The notes under the pieces were generated by a model. That model did no database searches, had not been told where the DNA came from, and saw only the letters and a list, made by a program, of their open reading frames with translations. A stretch of DNA of 64,000 nt from Brevibacterium senegalense (GTDB lineage: Bacteria; Actinomycetota; Actinomycetes; Actinomycetales; Brevibacteriaceae), in the NCBI RefSeq assembly GCF_000285835.1, contig NZ_HE978603.1, positions 186,516 to 250,515 on the forward strand. Direction: 5' to 3'. Positions within the stretch are counted from its first letter, which is position 1, and each line of letters starts with the position of its first letter. Below, in pieces: positions 26,551 through 34,477 of this stretch. Made by a program: the position numbers and the translations under genes.

Positions 26551-27288
26551 ATGAATGGACCTTCATCACAGCACGACGACGACTACGGCCCCCGCAGCTA
26601 CGGAGGCGGCGGCACCCCCGGACCGGGCGATGACGAAGTCCGCCCCGTGAGCACTCCCTGGGATCTGCTGGGCGGCATCCGCGGCGCCTGGGGCGGCTGG
26701 CCGGGGGCGAACGGCCCGGGCGGCGGATCGTGGGACACTCCTTGGGGCGGAACCTGGGGCGGCCCCGGACGCGGCGGACCGGGCTCCGGACGCAGAGGAC
26801 ACGGGCACCACGGCGGGCGCCGCGCCAACCGAGGCGACGTCCGGGCGGCCGTCATCCATCTCCTCGCCCAGGAGCCGATGCACGGCTACCAGATCATCCG
26901 GGAGATCGAGCAGCGGTCCGAGGGTGCGTGGAAGCCCAGCGCCGGATCCGTCTATCCGACTCTCCAGCTCCTGGCCGACGAGGGGCTGCTCACCGTCGAG
27001 GAGGACGCCGGCCGGAAGACCTATTCGCTCACGGACGAGGGCCGGACGGAGGCGAAGCGCCTGCAGGACAGCAGTCGGCGCGCTCCCTGGGAGTTCTCGT
27101 CGGGCCCCGACCTGGGTCGCCTGGGCTCCGTCCCCAAGGCGGGTGCGCTCCTGGGTCAGGCGGTCGCGCAGGTCACCGCCTCCGGCACGACCGACCAGGT
27201 CGAACGGGCCGTCGCAGTGCTCGACGAGGCCCGGCGACGCATCCACGAGATCCTCGCGGAGGACAGCGACGATCCAGAGGCAGGCTGA
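26551..27288 (+). CDS. PadR-family regulator with Gly-rich N-terminal extension
   Basis: 245 residues. The first ~85 are Gly/Pro/Trp-rich low complexity (GGGGTPGPGDD, RGAWGGWPGANGPGGGSWD). The PadR winged helix follows: RGDVRAAVIHLLAQEPMHGY, SAGSVYPTLQLLADEGLLTV, RKTYSLTDEGR, and then a C-terminal helical region. Extended PadR proteins of this kind are often encoded beside ABC exporters in actinobacteria. ATG 26551 is chosen, with a GAGGATG sequence upstream; GTG 26542 is in frame. Likely represses itself and perhaps the upstream exporter genes. Confidence 0.85.
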   Translation: MNGPSSQHDDDYGPRSYGGGGTPGPGDDEVRPVSTPWDLLGGIRGAWGGWPGANGPGGGSWDTPWGGTWGGPGRGGPGSGRRGHGHHGGRRANRGDVRAAVIHLLAQEPMHGYQIIREIEQRSEGAWKPSAGSVYPTLQLLADEGLLTVEEDAGRKTYSLTDEGRTEAKRLQDSSRRAPWEFSSGPDLGRLGSVPKAGALLGQAVAQVTASGTTDQVERAVAVLDEARRRIHEILAEDSDDPEAG

Positions 27289-27305
27289 TCGCGCGACCCG
27301 ACCGG

Positions 27306-27339
27306 CTCAGCGGAGGACTTTCAGCAGTCCTCCGCTGAG
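27306..27339. terminator. Bidirectional terminator between padR and ohrR-like genes
   Basis: CTCAGCGGAGGACT ttcagc AGTCCTCCGCTGAG, perfect 14-bp stem. It starts 18 bases after the padR stop; its loop and right arm encode the last residues and stop of the convergent MarR gene. Confidence 0.8.
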
Positions 27340-27776
27340 TCGAGTTCGACGCGGGCGACGAGCGCGAAGAGACGGTCGCGCAAGTCGGCCAATTCGTCCG
27401 TGTCCATCTGGAGCTCCTCCAGGATGGCGTGCGGGATGCCCTCCGCGTCTGCGCGCAGGGCGCGCCCCGCGTCGGTGAGGCGGACGATCCGACTGCGCAC
27501 GTCCTCGGGAGCGGGATGACGGGTGATGAGCCCGGCACGCTCCAGGCGGGCCAGCAGCGGCGAGACCGTCGCGGGCTCCAGCCGGACGGTCTGGGCGATG
27601 TCACCCTGGCGCCGACCGTCCTCCTCCCACAGCGTCAGCAGGACGAGGTACTGCGGATGCGTGAGCCCCAGGGGCGCCAGATGCGGACCGTACATGCTCA
27701 CGACGGTGCGCGCGGCGACGGACAGGGCGAAGCAGACCTGTTCGTCCAGTCGCAGAAGATCCTTGTCCGATTCCAC
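27321..27776 (-). CDS. OhrR-like organic-peroxide-sensing MarR regulator
   Basis: 151-residue MarR protein of the OhrR subfamily: LLRLDEQVCFALSVAARTVV places a Cys at position 15, the redox-sensing position of OhrR, followed by YGPHLAPLGLTHPQYLVLL and the winged helix (VRLEPATVSPLLARLERAGL, DVRSRIVRLTDAG). It also ends in a Cys (residue 151), which could act as a resolving partner. No ohr gene is adjacent; the OsmC-like gene at 15 kb is the only family relative in this window. GTG start 6 bases after TAGCCT, no ribosome site (leaderless). Confidence 0.85.
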   Translation of the reverse strand: MESDKDLLRLDEQVCFALSVAARTVVSMYGPHLAPLGLTHPQYLVLLTLWEEDGRRQGDIAQTVRLEPATVSPLLARLERAGLITRHPAPEDVRSRIVRLTDAGRALRADAEGIPHAILEELQMDTDELADLRDRLFALVARVELDSAEDC

Positions 27777-27782
27777 CTGATG

Positions 27783-27788
27783 AGGCTA
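27783..27788 (-). promoter_or_regulatory. -10 box of leaderless ohrR-like transcript
   Basis: TAGCCT on the minus strand, 6 bases before GTG 27776. Confidence 0.55.
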
Positions 27789-27924
27789 CACCGCGGGCTG
27801 GAGTTCATGCGATCGGCTCGCAGTCACATGATAAAATTAGGGCACGAATGGTCCTCGATGCGCCGGTCTGGGAGACTCGCATCTGACCGCATCCGACCAC
27901 GTGAGACCTCAGGAGCAGGACACC

Positions 27925-28227
27925 ATGTCTGACACACGCGACCCGCACCCCTTCGAGCCTGCGGGCCCGGGCGATCCGGCGGAGGAGCCCACTGCGGTCC
28001 TGGGCGACGACCCGGACGCGGACGTGCAGGTGGTGCCCGCATCCAAGCCGCGCGGTGACGACGGATTCGGCCTGGGCTACCGGTTCTTCTTCCGCTTCCA
28101 GTACACGCTGCTCCACGTCATCGGACCCCCGCGCCTGACCGCCAGCATGGACCCGCGCACGCGACTCAAGGCCGACTACGAGCGACGGAAGGCACTGCAC
28201 CAGCAGTGGAAGGCCTCACGCGGCTGA
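27925..28227 (+). CDS. Small protein of unknown function
   Basis: 100 residues; not recognised. The first ~50 are acidic and Pro-rich (DPHPFEPAGPGDPAEEPT), followed by a conserved-looking aromatic patch GLGYRFFFRFQYTLLHVIGP and a basic helical tail (RTRLKADYERRKALHQQWKASRG). No signal peptide and no clear TM helix. AGGAG nine bases before the ATG. Promoter candidate GATAAAAT at 27830. It precedes the flavin reductase by 46 bases on the same strand and diverges from the ohrR-like gene. Confidence 0.7.
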   Translation: MSDTRDPHPFEPAGPGDPAEEPTAVLGDDPDADVQVVPASKPRGDDGFGLGYRFFFRFQYTLLHVIGPPRLTASMDPRTRLKADYERRKALHQQWKASRG

Positions 28228-28273
28228 CCCACCCCCAGAGACCGACACCGGCACCCGACGGAAGGTGGACCCG

Positions 28274-29500
28274 ATGCAGGACGCATACGACTACGTGATC
28301 GTGGGAGCAGGAGTCGCCGGGGCCTCGGCCGCGCGGGCCATCCGGCGGCACGACGAAGAGGGGACGACCCTCGTCATCGGCCGTGAGGACGACGCCCCGT
28401 TCTACCGCCCGGACCTGTCGAAGACCCTGTGGCTCGACGAAGACGCAGCACAGGGCGGGGAGCCTGCTTCCGGGTGGCTGCTGGACGACGAGGCCCGGGC
28501 GGACCTGGTCACGGGCGTGAGCGTGACGGCGATCGACACGGAGGCGAAGTCGCTGGCCCTGTCGGACACGTCGACGGTGGGCTACGGCCGCCTGCTCCTG
28601 GCGACCGGCGCGCAGCCGCGCACGCTCGATCTGCCGGAGTCCGACCGCATCCTCACCTACCGGACACTGGCGGACTACCGGCGCCTGCGCGGGTTGGCGC
28701 AGACGGGTTCCCGAGCGGTCGTCGTGGGCGGCGGGTACATCGGCGCCGAGGTCGCCGCCGCGCTCGCGCAGAACGACGTGGCGGTCACGCTGCTGATGCG
28801 CGGCGAGACCGTCCAGGGCCACATGTTCCCCCAGCGCCTGGCGCAGGAGGTCACGGAGGAGTTCCGTGCTCGCGGGGTGACGATCGTGGGCGGCACCGGC
28901 GCGCAGGCCGCGCGGGTGGACGGCGATACGGTCGTCGTGACGGACACGACCGGCGCAGAGCACGTCGCGGATGTCGTGATCGTGGGGGTGGGCGTCACCC
29001 CGGAGGATCAGGTGGCGCAGCAGGCGGGGATCACCGTGGAGGACGGGATCGTCGTCGATGACACGCTGGCGACCAGCGCGCCGGATGTATGGGCGGCCGG
29101 CGATGTCGCCCGCTACGAGGATGACCTCCTGGGCGTGCGCCGCGTGGAGCACGTGAACAATGCGGAGCGGATGGGGTCGATCGCCGCGCAGAACATGGTG
29201 CGGTCGCGCATCGGAACGGATGAGCTGCGCCGCTACGACTACACGCCGTTCTTCTGGTCGGACCTCTTCGACTACGGGTACGAGGCGGTGGGGATCCTCG
29301 ACTCCTCGCTCACGACGGTCGAGGACTTCACCGACGACGGCTCCGCGGGCGTCGTCTACTACGTGGACGGCGGGACCGTGCGGGGCGTGCTGCTGTGGAA
29401 CGTGTGGGACTCCGTGGACACGGCGAAGGCGGTCATTGGCCAGTCGATCACTGAGCCCCAGGACCCGGACGATCTGGTGGGGCGCATCCCACTGGGATGA
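28274..29500 (+). CDS. FAD-dependent NAD(P)H ferredoxin/rubredoxin reductase-like protein
   Basis: 408-residue pyridine nucleotide-disulfide-type reductase of the ferredoxin reductase group. FAD loop VIVGAGVAGASAARAIR at the N terminus, the ATG motif LLLATGAQPR, the NAD(P) loop VVVGGGYIGAEVAAAL (about 152-168), and the second FAD segment TSAPDVWAAGDVA. The C-terminal domain has the reductase-type PFFWSDLFDYGYEAVG. It would pass electrons from NAD(P)H to a small redox protein encoded elsewhere. ATG 28274 chosen because GAAGGTGG lies upstream; GTG 28265 is in frame. Likely co-transcribed with the small upstream gene. Confidence 0.9.
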   Translation: MQDAYDYVIVGAGVAGASAARAIRRHDEEGTTLVIGREDDAPFYRPDLSKTLWLDEDAAQGGEPASGWLLDDEARADLVTGVSVTAIDTEAKSLALSDTSTVGYGRLLLATGAQPRTLDLPESDRILTYRTLADYRRLRGLAQTGSRAVVVGGGYIGAEVAAALAQNDVAVTLLMRGETVQGHMFPQRLAQEVTEEFRARGVTIVGGTGAQAARVDGDTVVVTDTTGAEHVADVVIVGVGVTPEDQVAQQAGITVEDGIVVDDTLATSAPDVWAAGDVARYEDDLLGVRRVEHVNNAERMGSIAAQNMVRSRIGTDELRRYDYTPFFWSDLFDYGYEAVGILDSSLTTVEDFTDDGSAGVVYYVDGGTVRGVLLWNVWDSVDTAKAVIGQSITEPQDPDDLVGRIPLG

Positions 29501-29537
29501 CAGGGAGCCGCAGCTCTCACCGCACCCGGATGTTCAA

Positions 29538-29589
29538 GATCCTTGACATTGCTATGTGAAGTCGACTTAACATAGCAATGTCAAGGATC
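29538..29589. promoter_or_regulatory. 52-bp near-perfect palindrome (candidate operator/promoter)
   Basis: Left arm GATCCTTGACATTGCTATGT (29538-29557) and right arm ACATAGCAATGTCAAGGATC (29570-29589) are perfect 20-bp reverse complements; the centre is G-AAGTCGACTT-A, itself palindromic except for one G/A pair. It contains a consensus -35 TTGACA (29543) with TTAACAT 18 bases beyond, and ends 23 bases before the XRE start. Best read as promoter with autoregulatory operator; as RNA it would be a long hairpin. Confidence 0.7.
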
Positions 29590-29612
29590 GTCGACATTCA
29601 GGGGTGGGGATC

Positions 29613-29825
29613 ATGCCGGATGACCAGTCCCCCATCCGCGCGCTGCGCAGATCCGCCGGCCTCACGCAGGGCCAGCTGGGCGGGTACGCCGGGGTCACCC
29701 GGCAGACGATCGCCGCGATCGAGAAGGGCGACTACGCCCCCAGCGTCTACCTGGCACTGCGCATCGCGCGGCGCCTGGACTCCACCGTCGAACACCTCTT
29801 TCCCCTGGACAAGGAGCCGTCATGA
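29613..29825 (+). CDS. Small XRE-type helix-turn-helix regulator
   Basis: 70-residue Cro/CI-type DNA-binding protein, essentially only the helix-turn-helix: IRALRRSAGLTQGQLGGYAG, VTRQTIAAIEKGDYAPS, LALRIARRLDSTVEHLFPL. Regulators of this size are usually paired with a small membrane protein, as here (4-base ATGA overlap with the next gene). ATG 29613 rather than GTG 29604 because a G-rich ribosome site (GGGGTGGGG) precedes it. Very likely binds the adjacent 52-bp palindrome. Confidence 0.88.
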   Translation: MPDDQSPIRALRRSAGLTQGQLGGYAGVTRQTIAAIEKGDYAPSVYLALRIARRLDSTVEHLFPLDKEPS

Positions 29826-30382
29826 CTACGAACAGCAGTGGAGAGCGCCGCAGCTTCGCGACTGTCGCGGACCGCCTCGTCGGCCTCAAGGACCCGTCCA
29901 TGGGTGACGAGCGCGAGCGAGACATCATCCTGCGTGCAGGAACCACCGCGATGACCGTCTCGATCTTCACGATCCAGACACTGGGGGTGCTCCTGGCCGT
30001 CATCGGTGTGGGCCTGTGGTCCGGCGTCGTACTCGCCGCTGCGGTCATCCCCGGCGTCGCCTACACCTGGTACTGCCAGAGCAGCGGACTCGACACCACT
30101 CAGAGTTACGCCAAGATCGCGGCCCGTCGCAGGAACTGGTCGGTCATGGCCGGCCTCGCGATGGCAGCCGCGTGGATCGGCGCCCTGTCATTCCACATGC
30201 TCACAGGATCGCCCCTGGTGCAGGCGGGGATCCAGGGCACCGTCGGAACGGGGAACTCCACGGCCATCGGGCTGGTGGTCGGCGGTCTCATCGGCGGAAC
30301 GATCGGCGTCTTCACCCTCTCCCGCTCGTCCCGTGCCGGCGCGAAGCGCAACGCGGCAGATGACGAGGACGACGAGGACTGA
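29822..30382 (+). CDS. Small membrane protein, XRE partner
   Basis: 186 residues with four hydrophobic segments (about 42-64, 64-86, 106-128, 142-165), a charged N terminus (SFATVADRLVGLKDPSMGDERERD) and an acidic C terminus (DDEDDED). It resembles the membrane proteins found behind YozG-like XRE regulators (DUF2178-type) but I cannot assign a function. Translation is coupled to the regulator. Confidence 0.75.
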   Translation: MTTNSSGERRSFATVADRLVGLKDPSMGDERERDIILRAGTTAMTVSIFTIQTLGVLLAVIGVGLWSGVVLAAAVIPGVAYTWYCQSSGLDTTQSYAKIAARRRNWSVMAGLAMAAAWIGALSFHMLTGSPLVQAGIQGTVGTGNSTAIGLVVGGLIGGTIGVFTLSRSSRAGAKRNAADDEDDED

Positions 30383-30453
30383 GCACTGTCCGAGTCTCCA
30401 CGACCCCGGCCACGGTGCAGACGGCGGTCACACGGGACGTCTGCGCACACTCG

Positions 30454-30501
30454 ACGACAGCGGGGGCTGCGAACCATTCGGTTCGCAGCCCCCGCTGTCG
30501 T
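30454..30501. terminator. Bidirectional terminator between the membrane protein and ilvD
   Basis: Perfect 22-bp stem (arms 30454-30475 and 30480-30501) with loop ATTC, in the convergent intergenic region 47 bases from ilvD's stop. Confidence 0.85.
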
Positions 30502-30547
30502 GGCGCCGTGCTGGAGTGCCGGGCGACCGCACGATCGCCGGCGCCCG

Positions 30548-32290
30548 TCAGACCGTGATGGCTCCCACGGACGCGGACTGCACGAGCTTCGCGTACTTGC
30601 CCAGGACTCCGTGCAGGCGCGGGTTCTCCGGGACGGTCCAGTCCTTGCGGCGCTCCTCGAGCTCCGACTCCGGCACGTGCAGCTCGATGCTGCGCGCGGC
30701 GATGTCGATGGTGATCTTGTCGCCGTCGCGGACGAAGGCGATGGGTCCGCCGTCGACGGCCTCGGGTGCGACGTGGCCGATGCACAGGCCGGTCGAGCCG
30801 CCGGAGAAGCGGCCGTCCGTGATGAGCAGGACGTCCTTGCCGATGCCCGCACCCTTGATGGCGCCGGTGATCGCCAGCATCTCGCGCATGCCGGGGCCGC
30901 CCTTGGGACCCTCGTAACGGATGACGATGACGTCGCCCTTCTTGAGCTCGCCGTTCAGCACGGCGTCCATGGCGGGCTGCTCGCGGTCGAAGACGCGCGC
31001 GGTGCCCTCGAAGACGTCCGCATCGAAGCCGGCGGACTTCACGACCGCACCGCCCGGAGCCAGCGATCCCTTGAGGACGGTGAGACCGCCGGTGGGGTGG
31101 ATCGGGTCGTTGAGGGCGCGCAGGATCTTGCCGTCCGGGTCCGGCGGGTTGATCTTCGCCAGGTTCTCCGCGACGGTCTTGCCGGTGACGGTCATGCAGT
31201 CGCCGTGCAGCAGGCCCGCGTCCAGCAGGGCGCGCATGACGACGGGCACGCCGCCGATCTTGAAGACGTCGTTCATGACGTACTCACCGAAGGGCTTCAC
31301 GTTGCCCAGGTGGGGCACGCGGTCGCCGATCCGGTTGAAGTCGTCCAGGCTCAGCTCGACGCCGGCCTCGTGGGCGATCGCCATGAGGTGGAGGACGGAG
31401 TTCGTGGATCCGCCGAATGCCATCGTCACAGCGATCGCGTTCTCCAGCGACTCCTTCGTGATGATGTCCTTCGTCGTGATGCCGCGCTTGAGGAGGTTCA
31501 CGACCGCGTCGCCGGACATGCGCGCGAAGACGTTGCGGTTGCGGTGGATAGCCGGCGGGGCGGCGGAGCCGGGCAGGGACATTCCCATGGCCTCGGCGGC
31601 CGAAGCCATCGTGTTGGCGGTGTACATGCCGCCGCACGCTCCCTCGCCGGGGCAGACTGCGCGCTCGATGGCGTCGACGTCCGCCTCCGTCATCGTGCCG
31701 GCGCGGCAGGCGCCCACGGCCTCGAAGGCGTCGATGAGGGTGACTTCCTTCTCCGTGCCGTCGGACAGCTTCGCGGTGCCCGGCATGATCGAGCCGTTGT
31801 AGAGGAAGACGCTGGAGAGCTCCAGGCGGGCCGCGGCCATGAGCATGCCGGGAATCGACTTGTCGCAGCCGGCCAGCAGCACCGAGCCGTCCAGGCGCTC
31901 ACCGCCGAACACGGTCTCCACGGAGTCGGCGATGACTTCGCGGGAGACGAGCGAGTAGTGCATGCCCTCATGGCCCATCGAGATGCCGTCGGAGACGGAG
32001 ATGGTGCCGAACTCCAGCGGGTAGCCGCCGGCGGCGTGGACGCCTTCCTTGGCGAAGCCGGCCAGGCGCTGGAGGGAGAGGTTGCAGGGGGTGATCTCGT
32101 TCCACGACGAGGCGACGCCCACCTGGGGCTTCTGCCAGTCGTCGTCGCCCATGCCCACGGCGCGGAGCATGCCGCGGGCGGCGGCCCGTTCGATACCGTC
32201 GGTGACGTCGCGAGAGCGGGGCTTGATGTCGATGCCGGGCTCCGGTTGCGCGGCGGTGGAGGATGTGGGCTGGGGGTCTTCGCTGCTCAT
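30548..32290 (-). CDS. ilvD: Dihydroxy-acid dehydratase
   Basis: Fe-S enzyme converting 2,3-dihydroxy-isovalerate and 2,3-dihydroxy-3-methylvalerate to the 2-keto acids, third step of branched-chain amino acid synthesis. 580 residues. Cluster cysteines lie in [15 protein letters not shown] and [33 protein letters not shown] near the C terminus is the family signature. A ~25-residue Ser/Pro-rich leader precedes the conserved [17 protein letters not shown]. Not in the ilvBNC operon (9.5 kb away). The ATG follows TAGGAT by 6 bases with no ribosome site, so leaderless. Confidence 0.97.
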   Translation of the reverse strand: MSSEDPQPTSSTAAQPEPGIDIKPRSRDVTDGIERAAARGMLRAVGMGDDDWQKPQVGVASSWNEITPCNLSLQRLAGFAKEGVHAAGGYPLEFGTISVSDGISMGHEGMHYSLVSREVIADSVETVFGGERLDGSVLLAGCDKSIPGMLMAAARLELSSVFLYNGSIMPGTAKLSDGTEKEVTLIDAFEAVGACRAGTMTEADVDAIERAVCPGEGACGGMYTANTMASAAEAMGMSLPGSAAPPAIHRNRNVFARMSGDAVVNLLKRGITTKDIITKESLENAIAVTMAFGGSTNSVLHLMAIAHEAGVELSLDDFNRIGDRVPHLGNVKPFGEYVMNDVFKIGGVPVVMRALLDAGLLHGDCMTVTGKTVAENLAKINPPDPDGKILRALNDPIHPTGGLTVLKGSLAPGGAVVKSAGFDADVFEGTARVFDREQPAMDAVLNGELKKGDVIVIRYEGPKGGPGMREMLAITGAIKGAGIGKDVLLITDGRFSGGSTGLCIGHVAPEAVDGGPIAFVRDGDKITIDIAARSIELHVPESELEERRKDWTVPENPRLHGVLGKYAKLVQSASVGAITV

Positions 32291-32854
32291 GCTCGCATCC
32301 TAGGACTGCCGTCTCAGCTGTCTTCCCCCGGCCCGCATGGCGGACCCCAGTGGCGCTGCCGAGGCCCCGGTCCCGGGTCCGTCGTCGCGTCACCCGGGCG
32401 GGTGAGGGCTGCGGGAGCATGGGGTTGTTGAGGGTCGTGACCTGCGGTGATGGCGCGGGGCACGAGCTCACCGGCGGCACCGTCTGACGCGGCCTCCGCG
32501 GGCGTTCCGCGAGGCGGACCGTCTCAGAATCAAGCGCGGGACGGGCGGATCGGCAATACCGAAACGCTTGTATGCGCATAGTCGAAGGGCGCGCTGACCG
32601 ATCAGCCCGCCGCCCATCCCTCGACGGACCAGCGGCTGGTTCGAAACACCGGTGAACGCACCGGGCCGTCGAACCAGGCGCTGGTCTCTCAGAGGACCGA
32701 GGAATCCGATGTGTCTGTTTCTGCGGCACAGACGGAAGTAGTCACCGAGTTATCCACAGATCCAGCTCTGCTGTTCCGTCAGCTGCGAACTCTTCTTAGT
32801 GTGGCGAGAGTGGTGTGAGGGGGAGTCGGGACGACGCTGACGGGGTGATGAGGG
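32291..32854. other. Gene-free 564-bp stretch
   Basis: Holds the ilvD -10 box at its left end (ATCCTA, 32297-32302, read on minus), a long hairpin (32627-32686), one sequence matching a DnaA box (TTATCCACA, 32751-32759), and the promoter region of the lipoprotein gene. No convincing coding sequence; codon use of the open frames here is not like the neighbours. Confidence 0.6.
32627..32686. repeat. 60-bp compound hairpin
   Basis: Outer arms GACCAGCGGCTGGTTCGA (32627-32644) and TCGAACCAGGCGCTGGTC (32669-32686) pair at 17 of 18 positions. Inside, after a 4/4 internal loop, CCGGTG aacg CACCGG forms a second perfect 6-bp stem. No T-run and no gene ends nearby, so it is not an ordinary terminator. 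Confidence 0.7.
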
Positions 32855-33505
32855 ATGAGGCACGCTCGACAGACCGGACTGCGCGCATGGCGAGCGACGA
32901 GCGCGGTCGCTGCGTTGGCGATCGCAGCTCTCCTTCTGACAGCGTGCGGTGGCGAGCCCGGAGCACAGGAGACCGTCGGTCCCACGGGAGGAGCGCCGTC
33001 ACCCGCCTCGGAGCAGTCCTACGCCCCGACCCTCCCGCCCTACACGAGCGACGTCGAGCTCACCGATGAGGAGACCGCACAGGTGGAGGACACCCTCCAA
33101 GCGATCGACGAGTACATCTACTACTCATCGACAACTTCTGACGAAGGCGCGATTGGAATCGACCGACTCGCAGACGCGAACAAGATCTCTGAAGGCTTGC
33201 GAGACGCCTATGTCGAAATGAAAGACGAAGCAGACGCAAGCGGAATGTCACTCGCCGGTGAAGTAGAGATCTCCGAGATGGCCGTTTGGGAACATACTCC
33301 AAACGACTCTGGCTACTACGGATTCTGCCTGGAATTTCGGGACTGGGGCCTTGTGGATCCAACTACCGGCCTGGACGAAAGCGGGGACTCACCGCCGGCG
33401 GACAGGACTCAGCTCGCTGAACTTCAAGCCGAGTTTGATGATGGAGCCCCCGCCCTCCAGAACTTACGATTCGACGCGCCTGAGAACGAATGCAAGAACT
33501 TGTGA
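32855..33505 (+). CDS. Putative lipoprotein of unknown function
   Basis: 216 residues with a lipoprotein signal peptide: basic start (MRHARQTGLRAWRA), hydrophobic core and lipobox LLLTAC with acylated Cys about residue 31. A Pro/Ser-rich spacer is followed by an acidic globular domain with three Cys after the lipobox region (FCLEF, NECKNL) and no recognised family. The first ~250 bases are GC-rich like the genome, but from about 33130 to 33500 the sequence is clearly lower in GC and uses AAA, GAA and TCT codons, suggesting horizontal origin. The next gene starts six bases after its stop. Confidence 0.75.
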   Translation: MRHARQTGLRAWRATSAVAALAIAALLLTACGGEPGAQETVGPTGGAPSPASEQSYAPTLPPYTSDVELTDEETAQVEDTLQAIDEYIYYSSTTSDEGAIGIDRLADANKISEGLRDAYVEMKDEADASGMSLAGEVEISEMAVWEHTPNDSGYYGFCLEFRDWGLVDPTTGLDESGDSPPADRTQLAELQAEFDDGAPALQNLRFDAPENECKNL

Positions 33506-33511
33506 TTTGGC

Positions 33512-34399
33512 ATGCTCACCTTGTCGCTGATTAGAAATGGCGCCGCAACTGCCACGATGATTGCGCTACTACTCAGCGGAGCGAGTTTCTCTGTCTCGCT
33601 GGCGGCAACTCAGTCCGTCCCTTCATCCGCCCCTGACTGCACCCTGCTTGAGGGCGGCTCAGTCGAATGCCGAAATGACCGACACGGAGACGGCGGTGGC
33701 GGCGACCGTGACCGCGGCGGCGGAGGTGGTGGCGGCGGCGGCGGAGGCGGTGGTGGTGGCGGTGGCGGAGGTGGAGGCCACCAGCCACCTCCGGAGCGCG
33801 GCCCATTCGACGACCTTCCGCCCGGCCTTGAGTGCGACTACGACGGACCGTGCGGCTACATTCCGGACCTGCCCGACGCTCCCCCGCCTGACGACGGCGG
33901 AGGCGGCGAGTACGTCCCTCCCCCGGTCCCCAGCGAGTCCGATTTCGCGTCGTTCCCCATCCCGCCCTCGGACCCGTACGCACTGCCGGTCGACTGGACC
34001 GTCACGGGCAAGCCCACCGCGTTCTGGGCGGACGCAGGGGTGAAGGAGTTCGACGCAGAGCTCCTGGGCTTCCCCCTGCGGGTCCGCGCAACACCGATCG
34101 AGTACCACTGGGACTTCGGCGACGGGACCTCGACAACGTCGCCCTCCCCCGGATCGGAGCCCCGCCGCCCTGAACTGGGGACGATCACCCACACCTACTC
34201 GGAGAAGGGCGAGCGCACCGTCACCCTCACAACCGGCTACACCGGCGAGTACAACTACGGCGACGGCTGGAACGACATCGACGGCAGCGCCGCCGTGGAG
34301 AGCGACGGCCTGCCCATGACCGTGTACCGGTACCACAAGTACCGAGTCGAGGATGACTGCGCGGACAACCCCTACGGCTCAGACTGCGCTCCCAGTTGA
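33512..34399 (+). CDS. Secreted PKD-domain protein with poly-glycine tract
   Basis: 295 residues. N-terminal signal peptide (RNGAATATMIALLLSGASFSVSLA) with no lipobox, then a basic Asp/Arg/Gly spacer and a run of about 21 consecutive glycines (33712-33777, GGN repeats), a Pro/Asp/Gly-rich linker, and a C-terminal PKD-like beta-sandwich (EYHWDFGDGTSTTSP ... ITHTYSEKGERTVTLTT). Cysteines at about 43, 52 and the C terminus could form disulfides. Start six bases after the lipoprotein stop, so the two are probably one unit exposed at the cell surface. Function unknown; the poly-Gly run is a slippage-prone site. Confidence 0.8.
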   Translation: MLTLSLIRNGAATATMIALLLSGASFSVSLAATQSVPSSAPDCTLLEGGSVECRNDRHGDGGGGDRDRGGGGGGGGGGGGGGGGGGGGGHQPPPERGPFDDLPPGLECDYDGPCGYIPDLPDAPPPDDGGGGEYVPPPVPSESDFASFPIPPSDPYALPVDWTVTGKPTAFWADAGVKEFDAELLGFPLRVRATPIEYHWDFGDGTSTTSPSPGSEPRRPELGTITHTYSEKGERTVTLTTGYTGEYNYGDGWNDIDGSAAVESDGLPMTVYRYHKYRVEDDCADNPYGSDCAPS

Positions 34400-34477
34400 T
34401 CGCCTCTGCCGGAACCTGAACGCAGGCGAGCCAGCACCCTCACCGACCGTTCGGCGGTGGCGATGCTCCTATGGATG

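Noticed and set aside
23735..26569. 944-residue minus-strand frame across the ABC exporter
   Set aside because: Antisense shadow of a gene with complete Walker and signature motifs on the + strand.
32636..32660. GGTTCGAAAC looks like a tRNA T-loop
   Set aside because: The flanking bases do not form a T-stem and no acceptor, D or anticodon arm can be drawn; the sequence belongs to the compound hairpin.
32751..32759. DnaA box TTATCCACA as sign of a replication origin
   Set aside because: A single copy with no cluster, no AT-rich unwinding element and no dnaA/dnaN/parA genes near it.
33712..33777. GGN run taken as a CRISPR or VNTR array
   Set aside because: No spacer structure; it encodes consecutive glycines in frame with a signal peptide and PKD domain.
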